A stretch of DNA of 64,000 bases from contig NZ_BJNO01000014.1 in the NCBI RefSeq assembly GCF_006539725.1, forward strand, positions 85,314-149,313, given 5' to 3'. This stretch comes from Klebsiella terrigena (GTDB lineage: Bacteria > Pseudomonadota > Gammaproteobacteria > Enterobacterales > Enterobacteriaceae). The position numbers were made by a program, and so were the translations under genes. This document shows, piece by piece, positions 8,311 through 16,832 of the stretch (positions are counted from its first letter, which is position 1; every line of letters begins with the position of its first letter). The notes beneath the pieces are model-generated. The model had not been told where the DNA came from, made no database searches, and saw nothing but the letters and a program-made list of their open reading frames with translations.

Positions 8311-8316
8311 AGTCAC
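8293..8316. promoter_or_regulatory. Putative TetR operator, copy 4 (GTGAC-N14-GTCAC)
   Basis: GTGACC (8293-8298) and AGTCAC (8311-8316) form the same spaced palindrome as at 7613-7636. It sits in the divergent tetR / outer-membrane-factor interval and overlaps the rightward promoter. Confidence 0.65.
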
Positions 8317-8342
8317 AAATCAAAATTGACTCAAGGCATATT

Positions 8343-9800
8343 ATGTTCCTTCCGCGTACTTTTGTCCTGGCCGTAACGAGCGGCTTACTGACGAGCTGTG
8401 CCGTCGGCCCGGATTATCATCGCCCGGATACGCCACTTCCAGAGCACTATCAGGCTCAGTCTGCCGTTGAGCAGAGAAGTGCATCCCGACCCGCCAGTTT
8501 TAATGTGTGGTGGGACGGATTTGATGATCCCCTGCTGAGTCAGTTGGTTTCAGACGCCCTCGCGCAGAATCTCGATCTTGCCCAGGCGACCGCCCGCATG
8601 GACCAGGCCCGCGCCGGACTGGGCGCGGCTACTGCCGCGTTGTTGCCGTCCGGAAACATCAGCGGGCAAGCGACGCGCGCGTATCAGTCGACTGAAACCC
8701 CGTTGGGTCAGGTTCTCAGCGCAACGCCGGATTATAATCGCTACGGCAACAGCTATGAAGCCGATCTCAACGCAAGCTGGGAGATTGACGTATTTGGTGG
8801 TCTGCGCCGCGGTCGTCAGGCTGCACTGGCTGACTACCAGGCCTCTGAAGCGGGTGTCGCCGCGACCCGTCTCGCCGTCGCGGCCCAGACGGCTGATATC
8901 TATATCACCCTGCGTGGATTACAAACCCGACTGGCCATCGTGGACAAACAGGTCAGTACGCAGCAAGCGCTGCTGGAAAAGGTACAACTCCTCCATGCTA
9001 AAGGGCTGGCGCCGGAGTATCAGGTTCGCCAGACCGAAGGCGCGCTGGCACAAGTTCAGGCAACCGTGCCGGTTCTCCGGACAGGGCTTGATACCGCGAT
9101 GAACGCTCTCGATGTCATGCTCGGCACGCCTCCCGGCACCCATCGCACTGAGTTAGCACTGCCAGGGGCCATTCCGCAGGCCCCGCAAATAACCTCAACG
9201 GGAACACCCGCCGACCTGCTGCGCCGCAGGCCAGACATTATCGTGGCAGAACGCCATCTCGCTGCCTCAAGCGCACGCATCGGCGTGGCGGTCAGCGAGT
9301 ATTATCCAAAATTCTCGCTCAGCGCATTGCTCGGCAGCGCAACGGCAGTATCGAGCGGCAACCTTTTCTCCGCAGATGCCAGCCAGTCGGCTGGCGTTCT
9401 CGGTCTACGCTGGCGGCTCTTCGATTTCGGTCGTATCAACGCCCAGATAGACCAGGCGAAGGGCCAGGAACAGGAAGCCCTCGCCGCCTATCGCCTGTCG
9501 GTATTACGCGCCACCGAAGATGTCGAAAATGCCTTCTCCGCCCTGATCAATAGTGAAATACAGGCAGCAACGTTGATTAAAGGTGAATCCGCCCTGGCCA
9601 GCGCCCGCCAGTCGTCTTTCATCGCTTTCCGGCAGGGAACAGCCAGCCTGATAGACGTCCTTCACAACGATGAAACCCTTTTACAGTCTTCCGACGCCCG
9701 TGCGCAGGCCCAGACAGAAGCTGCCCGCGCCGCTGTCGCTACGTTCAGAGCGCTCGGAGGAGGCTGGCAGCCACCAGAAACGGCGCCAAAGACTTCATAA
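8343..9800 (+). CDS. NodT-family outer-membrane efflux lipoprotein (OMF)
   Basis: A 485-residue TolC-like outer-membrane factor. The signal peptide ends in LLTSCAVGPDYHRP, a lipobox with C19, followed by the family hallmark GPDYxxP. Two copies of the OEP repeat follow (about 60-255 and 275-470), with LRRRPDI and the usual glycine- and aromatic-rich turns. It forms the trimeric exit duct for the RND pump. It is transcribed away from tetR and the pump operon under a promoter overlapped by the putative TetR operator. AAGG precedes the ATG. Homology to OprM/NodT proteins is clear; the substrate range is not. Confidence 0.92.
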   Translation: MFLPRTFVLAVTSGLLTSCAVGPDYHRPDTPLPEHYQAQSAVEQRSASRPASFNVWWDGFDDPLLSQLVSDALAQNLDLAQATARMDQARAGLGAATAALLPSGNISGQATRAYQSTETPLGQVLSATPDYNRYGNSYEADLNASWEIDVFGGLRRGRQAALADYQASEAGVAATRLAVAAQTADIYITLRGLQTRLAIVDKQVSTQQALLEKVQLLHAKGLAPEYQVRQTEGALAQVQATVPVLRTGLDTAMNALDVMLGTPPGTHRTELALPGAIPQAPQITSTGTPADLLRRRPDIIVAERHLAASSARIGVAVSEYYPKFSLSALLGSATAVSSGNLFSADASQSAGVLGLRWRLFDFGRINAQIDQAKGQEQEALAAYRLSVLRATEDVENAFSALINSEIQAATLIKGESALASARQSSFIAFRQGTASLIDVLHNDETLLQSSDARAQAQTEAARAAVATFRALGGGWQPPETAPKTS

Positions 9801-9888
9801 ACCAGGTTCCGGGTTCTAACGCGGAAAGACATGACGAATCTTTTACCACTCATAGCATCACATAACCGTTTTGATAACCGGGGGACGG

Positions 9889-10374
9889 ATGAAAAGAATA
9901 GGCATTCTGGGCGTTGATGCGTTAACCGAAAAACTGATCAGAGGATTCTTTCAGGCAGCGCCTGACGCCCAGGTATTTCTGTTCCCGGCAAACAGTGAGC
10001 GAGCCCAAAGGCTGGCAAGAGAATTTCCCTGCTGGACCCAGGACAATCACCAGGCGGTCATTGATGAAGTGGATGTTATTATTATTAGCGTTGCCCCTGA
10101 TACCTTAAATGAACTCGCGGGCAGTGTGCAGTTGCGCTATTCCCAAACCTTGATTTCTCTTGTCCCGGGTATTCAGTCTCGAGCCCTCCGCGTCATGTTT
10201 CAGCATTCAGACTGCGTCAGATTACAGATGGCATATAGCGACGAAATAAACAAATCTGCGGTCATACTGACCTCAACGAATGAAGAAATTCAGCGTCTGT
10301 TTTCCCCATTTGGCCCACTCTTAGTGGTGGCCGAAGAATCGGACTTTGATTCGTCAATCGGAGGCACTCTATGA
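9889..10374 (+). CDS. Pyrroline-5-carboxylate reductase-like NADP-binding protein, short form
   Basis: A 161-residue protein starting MKRIGILGVDALTEK, a ProC-type Rossmann domain; VDVIIISVAPDTL and ISLVPGIQ match the second half of that domain. ProC proteins are about 270 residues, and the C-terminal dimerisation and catalytic domain is absent: the frame stops after FDSSIGGTL, where the family continues into that domain. It is therefore either a single-domain dinucleotide-binding protein or a 3'-truncated pseudogene. Start taken at 9889 after GGGGGA. It lies 126 bases before the SDR gene and could share its transcript. Confidence 0.6.
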   Translation: MKRIGILGVDALTEKLIRGFFQAAPDAQVFLFPANSERAQRLAREFPCWTQDNHQAVIDEVDVIIISVAPDTLNELAGSVQLRYSQTLISLVPGIQSRALRVMFQHSDCVRLQMAYSDEINKSAVILTSTNEEIQRLFSPFGPLLVVAEESDFDSSIGGTL

Positions 10375-10500
10375 GCGATGATTTTTATCAAAAATAGCGA
10401 AACATCGGAATTGTTAAACTCTGAAAATTTATCACCTGCACCTCCTGATAAGTTTAACGGCTTTCGACATGCTGCATAAATAACGAACGGAGTAATTAAT

Positions 10501-11286
10501 ATGGCTACAAAAAATAATGAATGGATACTCATCACTGGGGCTTCAGGCGGGTTTGGTGAAGAGTTCGCGCGTCAATATGCTGCTCAGGGAAAATCACTTA
10601 TCCTTGTAGCCCGGCGACTTGATAAGCTCGAGTCGCTGGCTAATGAACTACGCGCGCGTTTTAATATTGACGTGATCGTTGAACAGGTGGATCTTTCCGA
10701 TATTACCGCTATCAGCGAGCTGCACAACCGCTTGCATGAGCGGAATATCATCGTTGATATCTTAATTAATAATGCCGGTCATGGGTTACAGGGCAGCTTT
10801 TTGGATCAATCAGTGGATGATTCGCTTGGCATGATCAATCTGGACATCGCCAGCCTGACGGTAATAACCCGACTTTTTGCAGCAGATATGCGTGCCAGAC
10901 GTAAAGGATCTATTCTGATGGTCGCCAGTCTGTTGTCATATCAGGGAGTAAAGAATTTTGCCGTTTATTCTGCAGCGAAAGCTTATGTTCTTCGGTTTTC
11001 TGAAGCGTTGCATAGTGAGCTGAAAAGCGAGGGTGTCACTGTCACCGCACTATGTCCGGGCATGTCTGACACTGGGTTCGCCGCAGCCGCCAAACAGAAA
11101 CTGACTCCCGCTTTAAAAGGGATAATGATGCCGCCTCAACCTGTCGTGCTGGCAGGCATCCAGGCGCTTAAAGCCGGGAAAATGAGCGTCGTTCCGGGTA
11201 TGGGGAATAAGGCGATGGCATTTCTCATCTGGGCTACACCACGCTGGCTACATCAGGCCATTATGGCCCGCATAATGGGCGTATAA
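10501..11286 (+). CDS. Short-chain dehydrogenase/reductase (SDR), classical type
   Basis: A 261-residue SDR. The cofactor loop is TGASGGFGE (residues 12-20), NNAGHG follows at 90-95, and the catalytic residues are S143, Y156 and K160 in the YSAAK motif. It resembles the DltE/YqjQ-like enzymes that act on ketones or aldehydes with NADPH. The substrate is not evident. GGAG lies upstream of ATG 10501. A 40-residue C-terminal part containing MAFLIWATPRWLHQAIM is hydrophobic and may touch the membrane. Downstream there is only gene debris. Confidence 0.85.
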   Translation: MATKNNEWILITGASGGFGEEFARQYAAQGKSLILVARRLDKLESLANELRARFNIDVIVEQVDLSDITAISELHNRLHERNIIVDILINNAGHGLQGSFLDQSVDDSLGMINLDIASLTVITRLFAADMRARRKGSILMVASLLSYQGVKNFAVYSAAKAYVLRFSEALHSELKSEGVTVTALCPGMSDTGFAAAAKQKLTPALKGIMMPPQPVVLAGIQALKAGKMSVVPGMGNKAMAFLIWATPRWLHQAIMARIMGV

Positions 11287-11341
11287 ACTGTAAACCTGCA
11301 GACGGAACAAGTCTGTTCTGTCTCAAGTGGTATAAGTCGAA

Positions 11342-11473
11342 TCAAAGTACTGCGCCGGCCAGTCCCAAGCCGGAGTTCCACAGCGCGGTGGGTGACAACG
11401 TAAGCTCGTCAGGATGGACGACAGCGAAGCCCGGCATGTTCTGCTCTACATACGGTTTGAAGTAAGTGTGATC
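11342..11473 (-). pseudogene. Unidentified C-terminal coding remnant
   Basis: On the minus strand a frame open from 11473 to TGA at 11344-11342 encodes about 43 residues that look protein-like (containing FKPYVEQNMPGFAVVHPDEL) but has no start region or ribosome site. It follows the GntR-type remnant on the same strand. I do not recognise the parent family. It may be chance. Confidence 0.3.
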
Positions 11474-11490
11474 TCAGACCGTATTGACTC

Positions 11491-11790
11491 TTATTTAAAC
11501 TCCGAAGGCTTTAGGCGAGCGAGCTTTACGGCGCTTTCGCTGCTGTTCAGCGGCAATGCACAAGAAAGGGCTTTAGCCCGGATGCGCTGAAGGCGCCGCA
11601 GAGTTATGGTGCTGGCTCCATTGTGGGCATCCTTAATATGTAGGGTAATCAACTCGACCGCCCTTTCCTCCTGTCGGCGCTCGATAGCCTCCAGAAGTTC
11701 GGCATGCTCTTCATAGGTTTGTGCGATGCGCGCTTCATACTCGAAATCGAGGCGGCGCATCATACGGATCCTGTCGGTGATATTGGTCAT
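11491..11790 (-). pseudogene. GntR-family regulator remnant (end of FCD domain)
   Basis: The 99-residue frame contains RIRMMRRLDFEYEARIAQ and HAELLEAIERRQEERAVEL, the last helices of the FCD effector-binding domain of GntR/FadR regulators. The DNA-binding winged helix and most of the FCD domain are missing, and an unrelated basic tail follows. FCD regulators are normally about 220-240 residues. I interpret it as the 3' remains of a deleted regulator gene, possibly of a lost catabolic operon. Confidence 0.55.
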
Positions 11791-12106
11791 GGCTGTTTAA
11801 CCTTCACCCCGCCCGGATATCCGTGATGCTAAATATCACGTTGCGCTGTGTATCGCTGCAACCTCCTTATCCAGGCAGCATCAGGCAGGCTATTTCTGAT
11901 TATAACTGGATCATATTCGATACCAGGTTCAGCTTGCGCACCAATAGAACGATAAAGCACGCTAAGAAGATAATTTATTTTTTATAATGGCATTGGACAC
12001 CCACCGTTCCTCCTCCCTAATATCGTTCTGACAGCGAACATAGATAAGCCCGTATCCCCTTTGACAAACAAATTTTCAGATAAAATGAGAGCATTAGTCA
12101 TTGTTT

Positions 12107-12125
12107 CATGTAACAAAAAGACATG
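12107..12125. promoter_or_regulatory. Putative LacI-type operator before the GPH/GH91 genes
   Basis: CATGT (12107-12111) and ACATG (12121-12125) are separated by 9 bases; the left half reads CATGTAACA. The same half-site and spacing occur at 16526-16544 before the lacI gene of this cluster. It is about 240 bases upstream of the symporter start. Confidence 0.55.
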
Positions 12126-12362
12126 TGTCCTGGCTTACATTTTTCGCTTTCATCACCATTTATAGTGGACTCACTTTGTAAGTGTGAAGAGTTTAATCAT
12201 AAAAGCTTAATAAAAGTGAGGCTTCTGGCTGGGCTGTCCTGCAGATTTAGAATAACCCAAATAATGGTGGGATAGATAACATCTCCATCTTTAACCTTCG
12301 TTAGCGCAGGCTGTAATGGCCGGTGCTGTGTATTCCTGACAGTGCAATAAAGAGGTGTGCTT

Positions 12363-13796
12363 ATGTCTGCTTCAGTTATTGAAAAGCAGAGCGCTTATGA
12401 AAAGCTGAGCCTGAGAGAGAAGGTCGGCTACGGCATGGGTGACGCAGGATCTTGTATGATTTGGAGCGTGCTGGCGCTTTATCTGACCTGGTTTTATACC
12501 GATGTCTACGGCTTAGATGCCGGAGTCGTCGGTACATTATTCCTGGTCATCCGTATTTTCGATGCTTTTATCGATCCGCTCATGGGCGCCGTGTGCGACC
12601 GCACCAAAAGCAGATGGGGTAAATTCCGGCCATGGCTGCTGTGGATGGCATTGCCGTTTGGCCTGGGAGCTGCGGTGATGTTTACTACGCCAGACCTGAG
12701 TATGGACGGAAAAATTCTCTATGCCTGGGTTACTTACCTGGTTATGTCAATGATCTACACCGCGATAAATATTCCCTATTGCTCGGTTGCGGGTGTGATT
12801 ACGCTTAACCAAAAAGAGCGCATGGGCTGCCTTTCATGGCGCTTCTTCTTAAACGGCCTGGCAACGCTTATCGTCTCTTCTGCTATCTTGCCCCTTACCG
12901 ACTGGTTGGGCGATGGAAACCGCGCATCCGGTTTCCAGATGACGATGATGATCATGGGAGGAGCGGCCACCTTAATGTTTCTATTTTGCTTCTCCAGCAT
13001 TAAGGAGCGCGTTGTTGCGGTGAAAGCAAATGACTCGCTATGGCGAGATCTGAAAGATATCGCCAAAAATGACCAATGGGTGCTGATGATTTCAATCACC
13101 TTCCTAAACGTCTTTCCGGCCTTTATTCGCGGTGCAGTCACTATCTATTACGCCAGCTATGTGATGCACGCCTCAGTCGGGTTTATCACTTTCTTTCTGG
13201 CACTTGGCGTGGCCTGCAATATGCTGGGCAGCGCCATTGCTAAACCACTAACCGATCGTTTCGATAAAATTAAGCTATTCCGCATTATTAATATCATTCT
13301 CGGTATTCTGTCGTTCGCATTGTGGTTTGTCGATCCGGCATCGCTAACGCCGCTGTTAACACTGTTTATCATCATTAATATTCTGCATTTAATCCAGTCA
13401 GGTCCTATTCTGTGGGCCATGATGTCCGATGTTGACGACTACGGCGACTGGAAGTTTGGTAAACGCCTGACCGGTATATCCTTCGCAGGCAACCTTTTTA
13501 TGCTGAAAATGGGGCTAGCGGTAGCGGGTGCGATCGTTGCCTGGATCCTGTCGTACACCGGCTATATAGCCAATAAGCCGCAACAAAATCCACAGACGAT
13601 TCAGGGCATAATTATGATGTTCTCGTTATTACCCATGGTCAGCTATTTCATCAGTGCATTTATGGTGCGTTACTTCAAACTAAATAACGCCTTCATCGAA
13701 AAAATAAAAGTCGATCTTGCAAAACGCGAACTGGAAAACGGGAAAAATAAAGCACCTGAATTTACTGATACACCAACCAGACAACCTGCACATTAA
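12363..13796 (+). CDS. GPH-family glycoside:cation symporter
   Basis: A 477-residue, 12-helix permease of the glycoside-pentoside-hexuronide family (MelB, UidB, YicJ, XynB type). Typical features are EKVGYGMGDAGSCMIW at the first helix, the cation-site helix RIFDAFIDPLMGAVCDRTKSR (D in FDAFIDP), and WGKFRPWLLW at the following loop. The family imports oligosaccharides or glycosides with Na+ or H+. Start at ATG 12363, seven bases after AGAGG; a GTG six bases upstream is less likely. It is followed after 67 bases by the GH91 gene, so its cargo is probably that enzyme's substrate, a fructose dianhydride or short fructan. Confidence 0.9.
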   Translation: MSASVIEKQSAYEKLSLREKVGYGMGDAGSCMIWSVLALYLTWFYTDVYGLDAGVVGTLFLVIRIFDAFIDPLMGAVCDRTKSRWGKFRPWLLWMALPFGLGAAVMFTTPDLSMDGKILYAWVTYLVMSMIYTAINIPYCSVAGVITLNQKERMGCLSWRFFLNGLATLIVSSAILPLTDWLGDGNRASGFQMTMMIMGGAATLMFLFCFSSIKERVVAVKANDSLWRDLKDIAKNDQWVLMISITFLNVFPAFIRGAVTIYYASYVMHASVGFITFFLALGVACNMLGSAIAKPLTDRFDKIKLFRIINIILGILSFALWFVDPASLTPLLTLFIIINILHLIQSGPILWAMMSDVDDYGDWKFGKRLTGISFAGNLFMLKMGLAVAGAIVAWILSYTGYIANKPQQNPQTIQGIIMMFSLLPMVSYFISAFMVRYFKLNNAFIEKIKVDLAKRELENGKNKAPEFTDTPTRQPAH

Positions 13797-13863
13797 TTTT
13801 TTAAAAATATTCAGTCAGCGAGTTTGTATCGACTTTACATTAATCATTACGGAGTATTAAACA

Positions 13864-15219
13864 ATGGCCAGCGAAAATTATTATGATGTCACGGAATGGA
13901 ATATCGGCAATCCGTATCAGGATATCGGCGAAGTCATCAACAGTATCATCACCAACATTAAAGCAAGGCAAACTGACGTTGATATTAATGATGGAGGAAA
14001 ACCCGGCGCGGTCATTTATATTCCACCAGGAGATTATCATCTCACGACTCAGGTGGTGGTTGACATCAGTTACCTTAAAATAATGGGCTCAGGCCACGGT
14101 TTCACGTCTTCGAGCATCCGTTTTAATACGCCAGAAAGTGACGTAGCAAACTGGCATGAAGTGTGGCCGGGAGGCAGCCGCATTCTGGTAGATCTTTCTC
14201 CGACCGCTGGGGATGAGGAATATAGGGGCGCGGCGTTTTATGTTCAACGGGATGGAGACCCACGTATCAGCTCGGTTGAATTCGCTGATTTTTGTATCGA
14301 CGGTTTGCATTTTGTCGATGATGGCTCAGGACACAACGATCCAGAGAATACCTACACCAATGGAAAAACAGGTATTTATATCGCAAGTGCTCAGGACTCA
14401 TTCAGGATAACCGGCATGGGTATCGTGTATTTAGAACATGGAGTGACCAGTTATCATGCCGATGCGTTGTCGATACATAATAACTTCATTGCCGAATGCG
14501 GCAACTGTATTGAACTCAGGGGGTCAGGACAGGCTTCAAAAATCACCGACAACCTGATAGGTGCTGGATATAAAGGCTATTCAATTTATGCACAAAACTT
14601 TGGTGGCCTGTTAGTGGCGACAAACAACGTATTCCCCCGGGGTTCCAGCAGTATCCATTTTTCCGGCGTGGTACGTTCTACGATTACCAGTAATCGGCTC
14701 CACTCATTTTATCCGGGAATGCTGGTTCTCGATGATAACAGCTCCGAAAACCTGGTTTCTGCGAACCATTTCTTACGCGAGCGTGAGCCCTGGGGGCCAA
14801 TGCAACCTTACGATAATGGTTTAGATGATCTATATGGTCTGCTGTATATTAGCGGGAATAATAACTCAGTTATTGCCAACCATATCTCAGAAACTATTGA
14901 TGCACAGTACATTAAGCCGTCCGGTGCCAGGCCTGTCATATTGCGTATTGTCTCAGGCAACGGGAACTATATTTCGGACAATCATATTGTCCCCACGACT
15001 GTAACCTCTGAAACGAAAACCGTGGCGGCGAACTCCTGCTTCCACGCACAGGTTGGCTCTTTGCTGACGATCAATGCATTGCAGTCACTTGATGTGGTCA
15101 TGGTGAAGGTAGAGGCAGAATCGCAGCAAAACACGATTCTGGACTCTGGTTGTGATGCACAGGTTGTCATCGACAGAACGCTCAATGCATTCAGAGCCAC
15201 CCCGGTACCGGGGATATAA
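13864..15219 (+). CDS. GH91 inulin fructotransferase / difructose-anhydride hydrolase family enzyme, cytoplasmic
   Basis: A 451-residue right-handed parallel beta-helix protein. It matches, as remembered, the GH91 inulin fructotransferases of Arthrobacter and Bacillus along its length: GEVINSII, GAVIYIPPGDY, LKIMGSGHGFTS, HNNFIAECG, FPRGSSSIHFSG, NRLHSFYPGM and DAQVVIDR. The catalytic pair of the Bacillus enzyme (D233 and E244, 11 apart) corresponds to D200 and E211 here, also 11 apart. Family enzymes make DFA-I/DFA-III from inulin outside the cell, or open DFA-III to inulobiose inside it. This protein has no signal peptide (it begins MASENYYDVT), so hydrolysis of an imported dianhydride is the more likely job. 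Which activity it has cannot be settled from sequence. Confidence 0.85.
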   Translation: MASENYYDVTEWNIGNPYQDIGEVINSIITNIKARQTDVDINDGGKPGAVIYIPPGDYHLTTQVVVDISYLKIMGSGHGFTSSSIRFNTPESDVANWHEVWPGGSRILVDLSPTAGDEEYRGAAFYVQRDGDPRISSVEFADFCIDGLHFVDDGSGHNDPENTYTNGKTGIYIASAQDSFRITGMGIVYLEHGVTSYHADALSIHNNFIAECGNCIELRGSGQASKITDNLIGAGYKGYSIYAQNFGGLLVATNNVFPRGSSSIHFSGVVRSTITSNRLHSFYPGMLVLDDNSSENLVSANHFLREREPWGPMQPYDNGLDDLYGLLYISGNNNSVIANHISETIDAQYIKPSGARPVILRIVSGNGNYISDNHIVPTTVTSETKTVAANSCFHAQVGSLLTINALQSLDVVMVKVEAESQQNTILDSGCDAQVVIDRTLNAFRATPVPGI

Positions 15220-15250
15220 GCATCATTATTTCATGACGAATGGTCATTTT

Positions 15251-15279
15251 AAAATGGGTGCAGAAGGAACACCCATTTT
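15251..15279 (+). terminator. Hairpin after the GH91 gene
   Basis: AAAATGGGTG (15251-15260) and CACCCATTTT (15270-15279) form a perfect 10-base stem with a 9-base loop, 31 bases after the stop. A and T runs on both sides allow two-way termination between this operon and the convergent lacI gene. Confidence 0.65.
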
Positions 15280-15439
15280 ATCCCACCCTGCCAGACATTC
15301 ATTAATGGATGAACATGATGGCAATTAAAAAATAAATCTGACTCCTGGCACTATATTCCCCCTGGTGTTTTAGCTGCTAATTCTCCCGAGCCACATTGAA
15401 TCATCAGGTGAATAGAGCCGCTAAACCAAAGGTGCGTAA

Positions 15440-16450
15440 CTATATTTTTGTTACTGTCATATCCAGACTGCTGCTACGAACAATAAGCCGGGTAGTTAAT
15501 GCTATTGCGTCGATATGTTCTTTCTTTTCAGTACTGTTGATTAACTCAAACGCCAGCTTGCCCATTTCAGTAATGGGCTGAGCAATACTGGTAATATTCA
15601 TCATTTGTGCAATTATCGTATTATCGAAACTTGCCACGGCGATATCCCCAGGAATATTAACCCCTCTGAGTCGGAGTCTTTCGATGACATAACTTGCAGC
15701 GACATCGTTATAAATAAACAGACAGTTTATTCTTTTCTCCAGAGAGATAATGTTATCAACGATATTATCCAGTGAGTGGATATGCCCACGGTTAATTTCG
15801 CCATCACCTTTTGGTATCCAGTAGCCATGCTGTTTTTCGACCTTATAACCGTAGCTGACGGCTTTCTTACAAAAAGCGGACATTTTGCGATTGTCCACGC
15901 CATCCTGGCCGATAAAGCCGGGTCGGGTACGACCGATATCAAAAAAATGCTCGGCGATGGTCTCGGCACCACGCTCCTGGTTGTTCGAAACCGAATTAAA
16001 GAAACGGGAGGTCTGTGTCACCACGGCAGTATGAATACCGGTGCTCAGCAACCACTCAGACAAAGAAGACTCCGCCTCAGTTGGCACCCAAATCAGCGCC
16101 TCAATTCCCATGCTGACTAGCGTTTTTACCAGCTGCTTGTCATGAAAAGGTTGGTTTTGATGAGTTTTAACCAGCACAGACTTCCCCACGTAGCGAGCCT
16201 CCTCTTCGAGAGAGGCCAGCAACTCGCAAAAATGCGGGTTAATCAAATTAGGTACCACCACACCTATCAATCCAGAACATTTTCCACTGAGCTGTACGGC
16301 GTTTCTGTTTGGAACGTAACAGAGAAAATCCATCGCCTCATGCACTGCACGGCGAGTTTCCATGGTAACGCTCGCATGATTATTAATCACCCGGGATACG
16401 GTGGCGGTTGAAACACCCGCCTTAGTTGCTACATCTCTGATTGAAGCCAT
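15440..16450 (-). CDS. LacI-family repressor of the GPH/GH91 cassette
   Basis: A 336-residue LacI/GalR protein. The headpiece reads MASIRDVATKAGVSTATVSR with the hinge helix near residues 47-57, then a periplasmic-binding-protein-like effector domain (GLIGVVVPNLINPHFCEL, then FIYNDVAASYVIERL and IAVASFDNTIIAQ). Start at 16450 fits family N-termini; ATG 16459, preceded by GGTAAC, is an alternative. Convergent with the symporter-GH91 pair. A palindrome at 16526-16544, matching that before the symporter, indicates autoregulation and repression of the cassette. The inducer would be the imported sugar or its product. Confidence 0.9.
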   Translation of the reverse strand: MASIRDVATKAGVSTATVSRVINNHASVTMETRRAVHEAMDFLCYVPNRNAVQLSGKCSGLIGVVVPNLINPHFCELLASLEEEARYVGKSVLVKTHQNQPFHDKQLVKTLVSMGIEALIWVPTEAESSLSEWLLSTGIHTAVVTQTSRFFNSVSNNQERGAETIAEHFFDIGRTRPGFIGQDGVDNRKMSAFCKKAVSYGYKVEKQHGYWIPKGDGEINRGHIHSLDNIVDNIISLEKRINCLFIYNDVAASYVIERLRLRGVNIPGDIAVASFDNTIIAQMMNITSIAQPITEMGKLAFELINSTEKKEHIDAIALTTRLIVRSSSLDMTVTKI

Positions 16451-16525
16451 GGTTCGCATGTTACCGATTACATTAGTGACACGCAGTGTAAAAAAAGTGT
16501 CTGATAAAAAATGTCGGGCAGATCC

Positions 16526-16544
16526 CATGTTATGTTGTTACATG
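16526..16544. promoter_or_regulatory. Putative LacI-type operator before the cassette lacI gene
   Basis: CATGT (16526-16530) and ACATG (16540-16544) flank 9 bases. Read on the minus strand it begins CATGTAACAA, the same ten bases as the operator at 12107. It lies about 75 bases before the lacI start. Confidence 0.55.
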
Positions 16545-16610
16545 AATTCACGGCCACGATCACAGATAGTGGCCTGGACTGAACCCACGACGGGCCTGAC
16601 GCCGCCTGTG

Positions 16611-16832
16611 TTATTCAATCCGCCTCACCTCGGGATGCTTTTCCGTCGCGGCCTCGTGAAAAATATCATCCAGCCAGCCGGGAATCTCGGTTTCGGTAAG
16701 ATCGTCGGGAATAATGACTTCATACAGGCGGGAAAACTTTCGCTCCGTCAGGTCAGCACGAAATATCAGCCAGCGCTCACCTTCACGCTGAACCCCTATA
16801 TGTCGGCCAAATACATCATAAATCAGCATCAT
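16611..16832 (-). CDS. DUF7661-like small protein
   Basis: A 73-residue acidic protein, MLIYDVFGRHIGVQREGERW, ending with an IPDDLTETEIPGWLDD-type segment and FHEAATEKHP. This matches the remembered pattern of DUF7661 proteins (a single small alpha/beta domain of unknown role). AAGAAGG stands directly before two adjacent ATGs; the second (16829) has the better spacing. No operon partner is evident. Function unknown. Confidence 0.55.
   Translation of the reverse strand: MMLIYDVFGRHIGVQREGERWLIFRADLTERKFSRLYEVIIPDDLTETEIPGWLDDIFHEAATEKHPEVRRIE

Larger units (their letters stand above)
11287..12362. other. Scar region with gene remnants and a long leader
   Basis: This 1.07-kb stretch has no intact gene. 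An imperfect hairpin (AGACGGAACA at 11300-11309 with TGTTCTGTCT at 11314-11323) follows the SDR. Two leftward remnants are visible (11342-11473 and 11491-11790). From about 11940 the base composition turns AT-rich, marking the start of the sugar cassette, whose operator is at 12107-12125 and whose leader runs to 12362. Confidence 0.55.

Noticed and set aside
12061..12086. TTGACA with TAAAAT before the GPH symporter as a promoter
   Set aside because: The spacer is only 14 bases, too short for sigma-70; the true promoter was not located.
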